Source of the DNA: Devosia sp. A8/3-2
Lineage (GTDB): Bacteria > Pseudomonadota > Alphaproteobacteria > Rhizobiales > Devosiaceae
DNA: 64,000 nt
Direction: 5' to 3'
NCBI GenBank assembly: GCA_025452255.1
Contig: CP104974.1
Span: forward strand, 310,001-374,000
A program made the position numbers and the translations under genes. This document shows positions 21,323-30,844 of the stretch, piece by piece. The notes beneath the pieces were generated by a model that saw nothing but the letters and a program-made list of their open reading frames with translations, searched no databases and was not told the origin of the DNA. How positions within the stretch are numbered: position 1 is the first letter of the stretch; each line of letters starts with the position of its first letter.

Positions 21323-21601
21323 GCCGGCGGCCCCTCCGCCGAGCGGAGTTTGGCCATTGCGCAGCCACCCCGTGCCGAGCGGCGATAATCGGCCGGGTTC
21401 AGTAAGTGGCGCGGAATGCGTCGAACCATGTCGCCCAAAAGGCTTGCCCATAACAAAAAAGCGGACCACCACAGCGATGATGGCGTAAAGCCAGCCAACG
21501 CCACAAGCCGGTTTTGGTTGCAGGGTTAAATGACCGGCAAGGCTTTTGGGCCGGAGCAAACTCCCTTAAAGTCCGCTCGCTCACGTTTCGGGAATCGTTT
21601 C

Positions 21602-24511
21602 ATGCATCTGCTGCTCGTCGACGGCTCGGGTTACATCTTCCGTGCCTTCCACGCCTTGCCCCAGCTTAACCGCAAGTCGGATGGGCTGCCGGTCGGCTGC
21701 GTCCGGGGCTTCTGCAATATGCTCTTCAAGCTCACCGAGGATTTGAAGGGCGAGGACGAGCCCACCCATATGGCGGTGATCTTCGATTATTCGAGCAAGA
21801 CCTTCCACGACGATATCTATCCGCAATACAAGGCCCAGCGCCCGCCCGCGCCCGAAGAGCTGGTGCCCCAATTCCCACTGACCCGCGCCGCCACCCGCGC
21901 CTTCGGCATTCCCTCCATCGAAATGGAGGGCTGGGAGGCCGATGACATTATCGCCACCTATGCCTGCAATGCGCGCAAGGCGGGCGGCAAGGTCACTATC
22001 GTCTCCTCCGACAAGGATCTGATGCAGCTGGTGGAGCCCGATGGCTCGATCCGCATGCTCGACACCATTCCCCGTCCCGGCCAGCCGCCGCTGCGCTGGA
22101 TTGGCGTGGAGGAAGTGTTCAACAAGTTCGGCGTCGGCCCCGACAAGGTGATCGACGTGCAGGCGTTGTGCGGCGACAGTGTCGACAATGTGCCGGGCGT
22201 GCCGGGCATTGGCGTCAAGACTGCGGCCGAGTTGATCAACCAATATGGGGACTCGGAAAACCTGCTCGCCCATGTCGATGAGATCAAGCAGAACGCCCGC
22301 CGCGAAAAGCTGCGCGAGCATGCCGAGCTGGCCCGCATTTCCAAGCGCCTCGTGACCCTGAGCCAGGATGTGCCGGTGGAGCTCGACACAGGTGCATTGG
22401 CGCGCCAGCCGATCCCGCCGGGCACGCTGTTCCCCTTCCTCAAGGCGATGGAATTTGCCACCATCACCAAGCGGTTGGCCGGCCTGCTCGATGCCAATCC
22501 CGACGATTTTGCCGCCGATCCCGAGATCGCCGCCAAGCCGGTTGCCGCCGTCGGCTTCTGACAACACTGCTCGCGCCGAGGCCCGCGCTGCTCGCCGGAA
22601 GCCACCGGCCGCGCCGGCAATGCCACCGTGCTGCACGCCGCCGAGATGCATGCCGGGGTCAAGGCCATCCCCTTCAATCCGGATGCCTATGAGATCATCC
22701 GCGATGCCACCGCGCTGCAACGCTGGCTCGATTTGATCGTGAGCAATGGCCATGTGGCGACCGATACCGAATCCACCGGCCTCGACAACCAGACCGCGGA
22801 CCTAGTCGGCATTTCCTTTTCCGTCGCCCCCGGCACCGGCGCCTATCTGCCGCTCGGCCACACCGAGGGCAATGACGACATATTCGGCGGGGGGCGGTCG
22901 AAGGGCAGATGGATATGCGCGAGGCGCTGGACATGGTGCGCCCCATGTTCGCCGACCGCTCGATCCTCAAAATCTTCCACAATGCCAAATACGATCTGGG
23001 CCTGCTCGCGCTATGACGTGAAGGTCAATTCCATCGATGACACGCTGCTGCTCAGCTATTCGCTCGATGGCCCCCAATTCAACACTATGGCGGAACTCTC
23101 CGACCACTGGCTGGGCTTTGCCGGCATTCCCATCAAGGACCTGTTGGGGAGCGGGAAGACGCAGAAGACCTTTGCCCAGTGCCGCTCGCCGACGCTGCCC
23201 GCTATGCCGCCGAAGACAGCGACATCACCATCCGCCTCTGGCAGGTGCTCAAGCCCCGCCTTGCCGCCGAAAACATGACCGCGCTTTACGAAACCATCGA
23301 GCGCCCGCTGGCCCCGGTGCTGGCGCGCATGGAAGGGCGCGGCGTTTCCATCGACCGCCAGATACTCTCCCGCCTTTCCGGCGAATTCGCCCAGCGGGCT
23401 GCGGCCTTCGAGGCCGAGGCCTATGAGTTGGCCGGGCAAAGCTTCAATCTGGGCTCCCCCAAGCAATTAGGCGAAATCCTCTTCGACAAGATGGGGCTCG
23501 AAGGCGGCACCAAGACCAAGACCGGCGCCCGGGCCACCGGCGCGGGCGTATTGGAAGAACTCGCCCTCAAGGGCGTGCCGCTGGCGCGCACCATTGTCGA
23601 TTGGCGCCAGCTGACCAAGCTGATGGGCACCTATACCGATGCCCTGCCCCAATATATCAACCAGCGCACCGGGCGCGTGCACACCACCTATTCCCAGCAT
23701 TCGGTGCTGACCGGCCGGCTCTCCTCCAACGATCCGAACCTGCAGAACATTCCCGTCCGCACCGAGGATGGCCGCAAGATCCGCAGCGCCTTTGTCGCGG
23801 CCCCCGGCAAGATCCCGGTCAGCGCCGACTATTCCCAGATCGAGTTGCGCGTGCTCGCCCATATCGCCGACATTCAGGCCCTCAAGGACGCCTTCGAGGA
23901 GGGCACGGATATTCACGCCATGACGGCGAGCGAAATGTTCGGCGTCCCGGTCCGGGGCATGCCGTCCGATGTCCGTCGCCGCGCCAAGGCGATCAACTTC
24001 GGCATTATCTACGGCATTTCCGCTTTTGGCCTCGCCAATCAGCTCAGCATTCCGCGCGGCGAGGCGGGCGATTACATCAAGACCTATTTCGAGCGCTTCC
24101 CGGGCATTCGCGACTATATGGAAGAGCAGAAGCGGCGGGTGAAAGCCGACGGCCATGTCAGCACGATCTTCGGCCGCAAGATCAATTTCCCCAATGCCAA
24201 TTCACACAATCCGAGCGAACGCAGCTTCGTCGAACGCGCCTCGATCAACGCCCCCATCCGAGGCAGCGCCGCCGACATCATCCGCCGCGCCATGATCCGC
24301 ATGGAACCGGCCTTGAAGAAAGCCGGCATCGAAGCCGACATGCTGCTGCAGGTCCATGACGAGCTGATCTTCGAAGTCCCCCGGGCACGGAGGAAACCGC
24401 CATGCCGGTCATCAAAACTGTGATGGAAGGGGCAGCAGAACCCGCGGTACGACTATCCGTCCCGATCCGGTGGACGCCCATGCCGCGCATAATTGGGATG
24501 AGGCGCATTGA
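21602..24511 (+). CDS. polA: DNA polymerase I, many frameshifts
   Basis: A composite of about 970 aa. The 5'-nuclease domain (LLLVDGSGYIFRAFHALPQL, GWEADDIIATYA, SDKDLMQLV) is intact in the first 320 codons. The 3'-5' exonuclease domain (HVATDTESTGLDNQTADLVG) and the polymerase domain follow. The polymerase domain includes HSVLTGRLSSNDPNLQNIPV, SADYSQIELRVLAHIAD, RRRAKAINFGIIYGISAFGL, and MLLQVHDELIFEV with the catalytic carboxylates. Frameshifts occur near 22558, 22600, 22895, 22995, 23180, 24385 and 24473. The corrected C-terminus AAHNWDEAH ends at 24511. polA is normally indispensable for healthy growth, so these breaks argue for sequence error. ATG 21602 begins MHLLLVDGSG. It is divergent from the hybrid kinase. 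Confidence 0.95.
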
Positions 24512-25301
24512 GTTCTGAGGACGAAGAAATCCTCACCGGCGGCGGCCGCACTTCCGTCAGCCGCAAGGGCGACACCGTCTATCGCCAGACCGGCCCTTGG
24601 GCCGAAACGGTCCATGCCCTGCTCCGGCACCTCGAAGACGTGGGCTTTCCCGCCGCGCCCCGCGTGGTCGGCAGCGGCTTTGACGCCGAGGGCCGCGAAA
24701 CCCTCACCTTCCTGCCCGGCGCCTCGCTCCATCCCGGTCCCCGGCCAGAAGAGGCCATGTTCAATCTGGGCCGGCTGCTGGCCGACCTGCACCGCGCCAC
24801 TGCCAGCTTCCAGCCGCCGCCCAACGCCATCTGGCGCGACTGGTTCGGCCGCACATTGGGCGACAATCCCCGCATTATCGGCCATTGCGATCTGGGCGAC
24901 TGGAACATCATCGCCCAAAACGGCCAGCCCACCGGCCTGATCGACTGGGAACAGGCCGGGCCCGTCGACCCCCGGTCGAACTCGCCCAACTCTGCTGGCT
25001 CAACGTCCATCTCTTCGACGACGACACGGAAGCCCGCCTCGGCCTGCCACCGCTGACCACCCGCGCCCGCAACCTGCGCCGCATCACCGATGGCTATGGC
25101 CTTCCCGCCAAAGACCGCGCCCGCCTGGTCTCCACGATGATCGAACTGGCCACCCACGACGCCGCCAATGAAGCGACCGAAGCCGGGCTCACCCCCGAAA
25201 GCACGGGACCGGTCGAGGCACTATGGGCCATGGCCCGGCGCGGAAAGAGCGCGGCTCGGATGCTGCGGAACAGGGCGGTGCTGGAGGGGGTGTTGGCTTG
25301 A
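24508..25301 (+). CDS. APH-like phosphotransferase, one frameshift
   Basis: A protein of about 264 aa with the kinase-like fold of aminoglycoside/choline phosphotransferases. The Brenner-type catalytic loop reads IIGHCDLGDWNIIAQNGQPT, the metal-binding motif is LIDWEQAGPVDP, and the N-lobe lies in VYRQTGPWAETVHALLRHLE. A frameshift near 24975 (one C lost in a C-run) shifts the last 110 codons. TTG 24508 overlaps the polA stop. Such proteins act on small-molecule hydroxyls; nothing in the context indicates antibiotic resistance. The substrate is unknown. Confidence 0.75.
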
Positions 25302-25338
25302 GGGCCACACCTCCCACACTCGGTACATGGTGCGATTT

Positions 25339-26376
25339 CTAGCTGTAACCCCGGATAACTTCTCTTAGTGGCCCAGCTATCTTGAAAATGTCCTCGACCT
25401 GTTCGATGTCGTGCCGCACGCCCTCTTTGTCCGCGCCAAACACCGTCACGAACTTGGTCTTGCCATTGAAGTGCATGCGGGCAATGGGCTTGCGATTGTT
25501 GTCATCAAACAGGATCGCGCAATAGGTCTGAGCATCGCGCAGCGTGATGCGTGATACCGGTGCCACCTCTGCAGCGATGGCGCGCACGATCATGAAGCCC
25601 TGCAACTCTTCCCGGGTGGTTTCGACCTTGGTTTCGTTGACTTCAGGCAGCGTCTCTTCGCTGCCGCCGTCAAAGGCCGTGTCGATCTTTTTGAGGGCTC
25701 GTTGCCGGAACAGGTCGCCAAAGGCGCGCTTGACGATCGGCTTCAACGACTCGACGACGGGGGTGCGCAACTGGCCTTCATAGAAATCCTTGGCCACCAT
25801 GCGCACGAAAGCTTCGTCGGGGTCCGCCCACTGCTTTTCGATGAAAGCGATTGCCCCGCGCAGGTATTTCAGCGTGGAGGCCGCGGCCTTGATGTTCTCA
25901 ATGCTGAAATTGGCCTTGTGGAACTTCTCCAGCTCCTTGAGATCATTGTCATCATAGGACAGCAGATCGAACTTGAAGAAGGGCGTGGCATCCATCTTGT
26001 TGGGCGCTTCCAGATCGGTAAAAAACCAGATCTGTAACCCGTTGGTCAGAATGCCGATATTGGCATCGCAAGTGTGGAAGTAGCGGAAAAGCTGGCTATA
26101 TTGCGCCTCGCGCAGATTTACCGAAACCGACTTGGCTTCCACCAAATACTCGATCTGACTGCCGATTTTGACGGCATAATCGATCTTCTCACCCTTCTTG
26201 AGCCCCACATCGGCAACATATTCGGGAATGATTTGCGTCGGATCGAAGACATCAAATCCCAGAACACGTAGAAACGGCATGACAATAGCGTTCTTCGTTG
26301 CCTCTTCAGTTTGAGCAACTGCTTGCGCGCTAATGGCACGCTTCGCCAAATCGGCGACATCTTCTTTAAATGACAT
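25339..26376 (-). CDS. Orphan type I restriction HsdR N-terminal-domain (PD-(D/E)xK nuclease-like) protein
   Basis: An intact 345-aa protein. The first 170 residues carry the HSDR_N_2-type nuclease fold: FLRVLGFDVFDPTQIIPEYV, then KIDYAVKIG and YLVEAKSVSV. The Asp in KIDY and the E-x-K in VEAKS are the expected PD-(D/E)xK residues. The rest (about 180-345) is a separate region without helicase motifs. No methyltransferase, specificity or motor gene is near. Such stand-alone proteins are common and their role is unsettled; defence is possible. ATG 26376 (MSFKEDVAD) was preferred over an upstream ATG at 26409. Unlike most neighbours it has no frameshift. Confidence 0.72.
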   Translation of the reverse strand: MSFKEDVADLAKRAISAQAVAQTEEATKNAIVMPFLRVLGFDVFDPTQIIPEYVADVGLKKGEKIDYAVKIGSQIEYLVEAKSVSVNLREAQYSQLFRYFHTCDANIGILTNGLQIWFFTDLEAPNKMDATPFFKFDLLSYDDNDLKELEKFHKANFSIENIKAAASTLKYLRGAIAFIEKQWADPDEAFVRMVAKDFYEGQLRTPVVESLKPIVKRAFGDLFRQRALKKIDTAFDGGSEETLPEVNETKVETTREELQGFMIVRAIAAEVAPVSRITLRDAQTYCAILFDDNNRKPIARMHFNGKTKFVTVFGADKEGVRHDIEQVEDIFKIAGPLREVIRGYS

Positions 26377-26453
26377 TGTGCCCCCACAATGCTTGAAGCC
26401 TAGATACAATCGCGCGATGTAAATTGGGGTTTATCAGCACCTTGTTCCCCACC

Positions 26454-26553
26454 GGGTCATTCCGGCGCAGGCCGGAATCCATGCTGAAGGTCCACCACAC
26501 CATCCGGGTTGTGGAGAGAACACAGCATGGGTCCCGGCCTCCGCCGGGATGAC
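26454..26553. repeat. Pair of palindromic intergenic repeats in opposite orientation
   Basis: The first hairpin is ATTCCGGC-GCAG-GCCGGAAT (26459-26478). The second is TCCCGGC-CTCC-GCCGGGA (26532-26549). The flanks GTCAT and ATGAC are mirrored, giving a BIME-like head-to-head pair about 100 bases long between divergent genes. The first copy matches the element at 18904-18923. Confidence 0.7.
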
Positions 26554-26583
26554 ATCGTTGTTGATGAACGCTACCGTCCCCCC

Positions 26584-27099
26584 ATGACCCCACCCCTCTT
26601 CATCATCACCGGCGCTATGGCCGCCGGGAAATCCACCGTCGCCGAGGCTCTCGCCCAGCGTCTGCCCAAATCCGTGCATCTGCGCGGCGACATGTTCCGC
26701 AAGATGATCGTCAATGGCGCGGCCGAGATGGGGCCGGTGCTCGATGATGAGGCGCGGCGGCAGCTGGATTTGCGGCAGCGTCTCGCGACCGACGCGGCGC
26801 GGGCCTATAACAAGGCAGGGTTTGCCGTGGTCTATCAGGATATCCTGATCGGGCAGGATCTGGTGGCGGCGGCGGAGCGGCTGGCCGATCTTGATCCGCA
26901 GGTGGTAGTGCTGGCGCCCTCGGTCGAGACATTGGCGCAGCGGGATCGGGCGCGGGCCAAGACCGGGTATAGCGAAAATTTTCCGCCCGCTATTCTGGCC
27001 GAGGCGCTGGCGCGGGAGACGCCGCGCGTCGGCCTCTGGATCGATAGTTCGGCAATGAGCGTCGACGCGGTGGTCGACGCCATTCTCGGCCAGCCCTGA
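26584..27099 (+). CDS. P-loop kinase (zeta-toxin/chloramphenicol-phosphotransferase-like AAA domain)
   Basis: An intact 171-aa P-loop protein. Walker A ITGAMAAGKSTVAEALAQRL lies at residues 7-26. SVHLRGDMFRKMIVNG is a probable acceptor-site segment, and VYQDILIGQDL follows. An Arg-rich lid QRDRARAKTGY lies near residue 125. The layout is that of small nucleotide or small-molecule kinases related to chloramphenicol phosphotransferase and gluconate kinase. The substrate cannot be inferred. ATG 26584 begins 30 bases after the palindromic repeats. Confidence 0.7.
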   Translation: MTPPLFIITGAMAAGKSTVAEALAQRLPKSVHLRGDMFRKMIVNGAAEMGPVLDDEARRQLDLRQRLATDAARAYNKAGFAVVYQDILIGQDLVAAAERLADLDPQVVVLAPSVETLAQRDRARAKTGYSENFPPAILAEALARETPRVGLWIDSSAMSVDAVVDAILGQP

Positions 27100-27101
27100 G
27101 A

Positions 27102-27308
27102 TTATTTATTGGTGCGGCCGCGGTGGCGCGGATTGATGCTGCCTTCGCCTTCGGTGCCGTTCATCACATCGCCCTCGACGGTGGAGCCGCCCTCCTCGTC
27201 CTCGAAATCGTCTCTTCCCCGGTCGATGCCGGACGTGGTCTGGCCGATGCCCGGATTGCGCTTGAGGTCGAGATCGTTGGGTTTGGTGGTCTTTGGATGC
27301 CGGTTCAT
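27102..27308 (-). CDS. Small hydrophilic protein, unknown function
   Basis: Sixty-eight residues, very polar: MNRHPKTTKPNDLDLKRNPG, then acidic DDFEDEEGG and basic NPRHRGRTNK at the end. No domain is recognised. The composition suggests an intrinsically disordered, possibly stress-related protein. The ribosome site is weak. It is divergent from the hydrophilic protein at 27408, and the 99 bases between them could hold both promoters. Confidence 0.5.
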   Translation of the reverse strand: MNRHPKTTKPNDLDLKRNPGIGQTTSGIDRGRDDFEDEEGGSTVEGDVMNGTEGEGSINPRHRGRTNK

Positions 27309-27407
27309 GGCTTTGCGGCGCAAGAAGTTCCCCGGCAGGCGATCACATCGGGAAACCCTTGGTGATGGCCCGCGTTGGTCCTCATAGCAGCCAAGGAGGA
27401 CCCCATC

Positions 27408-27668
27408 ATGGTTCAGCAAAGCACGACCCAGCCGCGCGGCACCGAGAAAACCACTGGCGCCCGCACCCGCGAGCAGCAAAAGTCCATTATCGAGGGCCGG
27501 GAAAAAACCGAGGGCGTCCCGGTCGATCCGCATCAGAAATCCATGGCCGAGGCGCGTCACGAACAGGAGCAGCCAGCTGGGGAATATGACATTTCCCATG
27601 GCGACCGCTCCATTCGTCGCGGCGCCAATCAGGAAAGCGAGCATATGAAACGGCGCAGCGACAATTAA
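27408..27668 (+). CDS. Small hydrophilic protein, unknown function
   Basis: Eighty-six residues, almost without hydrophobic side chains (TTGARTREQQKSIIEGREKT; SHGDRSIRRGANQESEHMKR). ATG 27408 has a strong AAGGAGG site eight bases upstream, which supports real translation. No family is recognised. The composition is like that of hydrophilin or stress-induced proteins; this is inference from composition only. Confidence 0.6.
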   Translation: MVQQSTTQPRGTEKTTGARTREQQKSIIEGREKTEGVPVDPHQKSMAEARHEQEQPAGEYDISHGDRSIRRGANQESEHMKRRSDN

Positions 27669-27674
27669 CCGAGC

Positions 27675-28094
27675 TCAGCGGCGGGTGATGCTCACCTGCC
27701 GCCCCGCCCTGCTCGGCGGAATGGCCAGCGTGATCACTACGCTGGCTGCGCCCACGATTTCGGGCGAGCGCTCGGCCCATTCGACCAGCACGATGGCATG
27801 GGGATTGTCGAGCAGCCCAAGCTCATCCACCTCGCGCGGATCGCCCAGCCGGTAGAGATCGGCATGCAGCACCGCGCCCTTTGGCGTGTCATAGGGTTGC
27901 ACCAGCGCAAAGGTGGGCGAGGGGACATCAAGCGCCGGATCACCCGCCGGGGCGCGGATGATAGCGCGGGCCAGAGCCGTCTTCCCCGCGCCCAGATCGC
28001 CCTCCAGAATGACCAGATCGCCGGGAACAAGCGTCGTGGCCAGTTCGGCGCCCGGGGCCGATGTCGCAGCATCGTCGGGGAGCAGCCGCTCCAT
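27675..28094 (-). CDS. tsaE: tRNA threonylcarbamoyladenosine biosynthesis ATPase TsaE
   Basis: An intact 139-aa ATPase that works with TsaB and TsaD to make t6A37 in ANN-decoding tRNAs. Walker A is LEGDLGAGKTALARAIIRAP. The family motif SPTFALVQPY lies near residue 60, followed by HADLYRLGDPREVDELGL, with VLVEWAER as Walker B-like. The ATG overlaps the divL stop by one base (TAATG), so it is probably translationally coupled to divL. No sign of frameshift. Confidence 0.93.
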   Translation of the reverse strand: MERLLPDDAATSAPGAELATTLVPGDLVILEGDLGAGKTALARAIIRAPAGDPALDVPSPTFALVQPYDTPKGAVLHADLYRLGDPREVDELGLLDNPHAIVLVEWAERSPEIVGAASVVITLAIPPSRAGRQVSITRR

Positions 28095-30552
28095 TATTCC
28101 GCCACGCCCGCCATGGCGCTGTCGCGGGGCAGGTTGACCACGATGCGGCTGCCGCGGGGTTCGCGGCGCTCGGCTGAGATGACCCCGCCATGCAGGTTCA
28201 CGAAGGTCTTGACGATGGCGAGGCCCAGTCCGGCGCCGCGCTGGCGGCCGCCGGCGGGGGCGTCGAGGCGGGTGAGGATGGCCGATTTCATTTCATCGGT
28301 CAGGCCGGGGCCCTCATCCTCGATGATGAACAGCATGCGCTCGGCCCGGTGGCTGACGGTGAGCCGGATTTCCCCGCCCGGCGGGGAGAAGCGGGCGGCG
28401 TTGGACAGCAGGTTATAGAGCACCTGCACGATGCGTGTGCCATCGGCGATGAAGGGGGCAGGCGGTCCTCGATATCGACCACGAGATTAATCGGCTTTTC
28501 GCCTGATACTTCCGGGAAGGTCGCCGACAGACCCGCCCGTGCCTTGTCGACGAGGCTATGCACGTCAAGCAGTTCGGGCCGCAATTCGGCAATGCCGGCA
28601 TCGACCGAGGCGAGGTCCAAAATATTGTCGATCAGCACGCCCAGCGTCACCGAGGAGGCGCGGATATAATCGATATAGGCGCGTTGTCGCTCGTTGAGCG
28701 AGCCGCCTTCGCTGCCCGCGAGCAGGTCGGCAAAGCCGATAATATTGGTCAGCGGGCTGCGCAATTCATAGGATACATTCTCCACGAACGCGTCCTTGAG
28801 CACGTCGGCCGCCACCAGCGCATCGTTGCGCTCCTTGAGCACCTTGGAATAGCTGGCGCTTTCGGTGACATCGAGGAAGGTCATCATGGTCTGCCCATCG
28901 GGCAGGCGGGTAATGGCATAATCGAGCAGCCGCCCATCGGAGCGGTTGAGCCGCCCGGTCTGGTCGGAGCGGGTGGGGTTGAGGTCGATAATACCGCGTT
29001 TGAGATCGCGCCAAATGCTGGCGCCATCCTCGGGAATGGCGCGGCCGGAGGCCTCGGCGATCTGGTCGATATGGGGATTGAGCCCCAATTCGTTCATCGG
29101 CAGTTTCCACAGCGCCGACAGGCGTGGATTAGACAGCGTCAGCCGGCCATTGGTGCCGAACACGGCGACCGCTTCTGCTCAGCGCATTGATGGTTTCGCG
29201 CTGCACATTGGTGAAGGCCTTGTTGGTGCTTTCCAGCTTGAGCCGCTCGGTCAGGTCTTCAAAGACATAGATCACCCCGCCATTGGCGCCGGCCGGGGCC
29301 GAAATCACCTTGATGGTGCGGCCATCGGGCAGGTGCCGGGGCTCGTTCTCGAAGGCAGCGGTGCGGGTATAGGATTGCAGATGCTTGGTGCGCCGAGTCT
29401 GGTAATCCACCCGGCTGGGCAGCATGCCCTCGGTGCGCAGCTTGTCGAGAATGGCCCGCTCATCGAGCCCCAGCACGAGGAAGCCGCCATTGAGGTGCCA
29501 GAGATTGGCATAGGCCCGGTTGAACTGCACCAGCTCGCGCCGGCCATTGAAAATAGCGATGGGGGTGGCCAGCGCATTGATGATGCCCCCGATCTGGGCG
29601 ACACCCGGATCGGCCGGCACGGCCGCCGCCTCGAGCGGCCGCAGATAGCCAGCGCGGCCGCCATTGATAGCAAATTCGACTAGCTCGAACCGGCCTCGGC
29701 CGGGCCAGTCGACGCTCATGCGGGCGGGCTTGTCGGCGCCGGCACAGGCGGCAAGATGGGTTTTGAGCGCACCGTTTTCGAGCAATTCGGCGGGGGCGGC
29801 TTCGCTGCCGGTCTTGTTCAGCGCCTTGGCGAGGCTGTGATAGGCCGGATTGGCAAAGATCAGCTTGTCGTTGGGCCCGCGCAGGAAAGCGGGCTGGCTC
29901 AGCAGCGACAGGATAGCGCGACGCTATCGGTGTCGCTCATCATGGCATTGGCGGCGGCGGCCTGCTCGGCGCTGGGCTGCAGGAAGGCGGGACGCAGGCG
30001 CAGCGCCACGCCGCCGCCCAGCACCCAGCCATTGGCGCGGATCAGCCGCCCGTCAATGGCGGTGAGGCTGGCCGAGAAAGCTCGGCCATGCACGCGCAAC
30101 GCCTCGAGCGATTGGCCGAGCTGCTCGGCATCGTAATTGGCCAGCCGAGAATGGAAATTGAGAATGCTTTCGGGCTGCCGGCCGGTGGGCACCACGGCCG
30201 AGGCCCGGCCCGAGAATTTGGGCGCGCCGCTATCATTCTCGGTCCACAGCACGGTGACTTCGCGGACGCCCGAGAGCAGGGCTTCATATTCATCGACCAG
30301 CGCACGCAGGCCGGCGATCTGTTCGGCAGCCTTGCGGCGCGCCTTCTTGCCATCGGCCTGCATGGTGCGCACCACGGCCATAGCGAGCAGGGCAAAGGCG
30401 CCCGCGCCCACCGCGATGGCCAGCGGCGCCGCGCCGGCAAGAGTGGCCGTCGCGGGGCTCTGGGCCAAGGCGGGAACGGCTGTTGCCAGTGTCATAGGGG
30501 CTGCGGCCAATCCGCGGAATCCCCAATGCTTCCGGAAACGATCCGGCGCCAT
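28094..30552 (-). CDS. divL: DivL-like PAS sensor kinase with Tyr at the phosphoacceptor site, three frameshifts
   Basis: A composite of about 819 aa. One membrane helix (APLAIAVGAGAFALLAMAVV) lies near the N-terminus, then several PAS domains, HisKA and HATPase_c (LSNAARFSPPGGEIRL; GAGLGLAIVKTFVNLHGG). The phosphoacceptor segment reads VENVSYELRSPLTNIIGFAD: the usual His is Tyr (codon 28768-28770, about residue 595). Tyr at this site is the hallmark of Caulobacter DivL, which controls CckA and hence CtrA. Frameshifts lie near 29925, at 29176 (extra base in AGCGAA) and near 28455. ATG 30552 follows GAGGGC. The neighbours ahcY and tsaE match the usual Hyphomicrobiales order as I recall it. Confidence 0.85.
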
Positions 30553-30717
30553 GCGCTGCCCTCGTGTTTGTTGACGTTCTGCCAAGTCCGCCTCAAAGAG
30601 CGGTACGCTTGCACTAGAGGGGCGACGCAAGCGGAACCATCGGTTCCCGCCACCCCGAGCCGGCAGCGTGTCCCCGCGCCCCCGAATCACCCTGACCATA
30701 CCGGCACGGTGAATCGG

Positions 30718-30732
30718 CTAAAAGAGTCTTAA
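30718..30732. promoter_or_regulatory. CtrA-box-like CTAA-N7-TTAA upstream of divL
   Basis: CTAA-N7-TTAA, one mismatch from the CtrA consensus TTAA-N7-TTAA, lies 166 bases upstream of the divL start in the ahcY-divL gap. A single near-match could be chance. Confidence 0.25.
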
Positions 30733-30844
30733 TGGGTCTGCCCTGCGGACAAATGGCTGATATCGCCCCTTGACGGGGAACGAAGCAGAAACAAAAACGC
30801 CTGCAGCCAAGGCCGCGGGCAGAAATGCCAAAAGGGCAAAAAGA

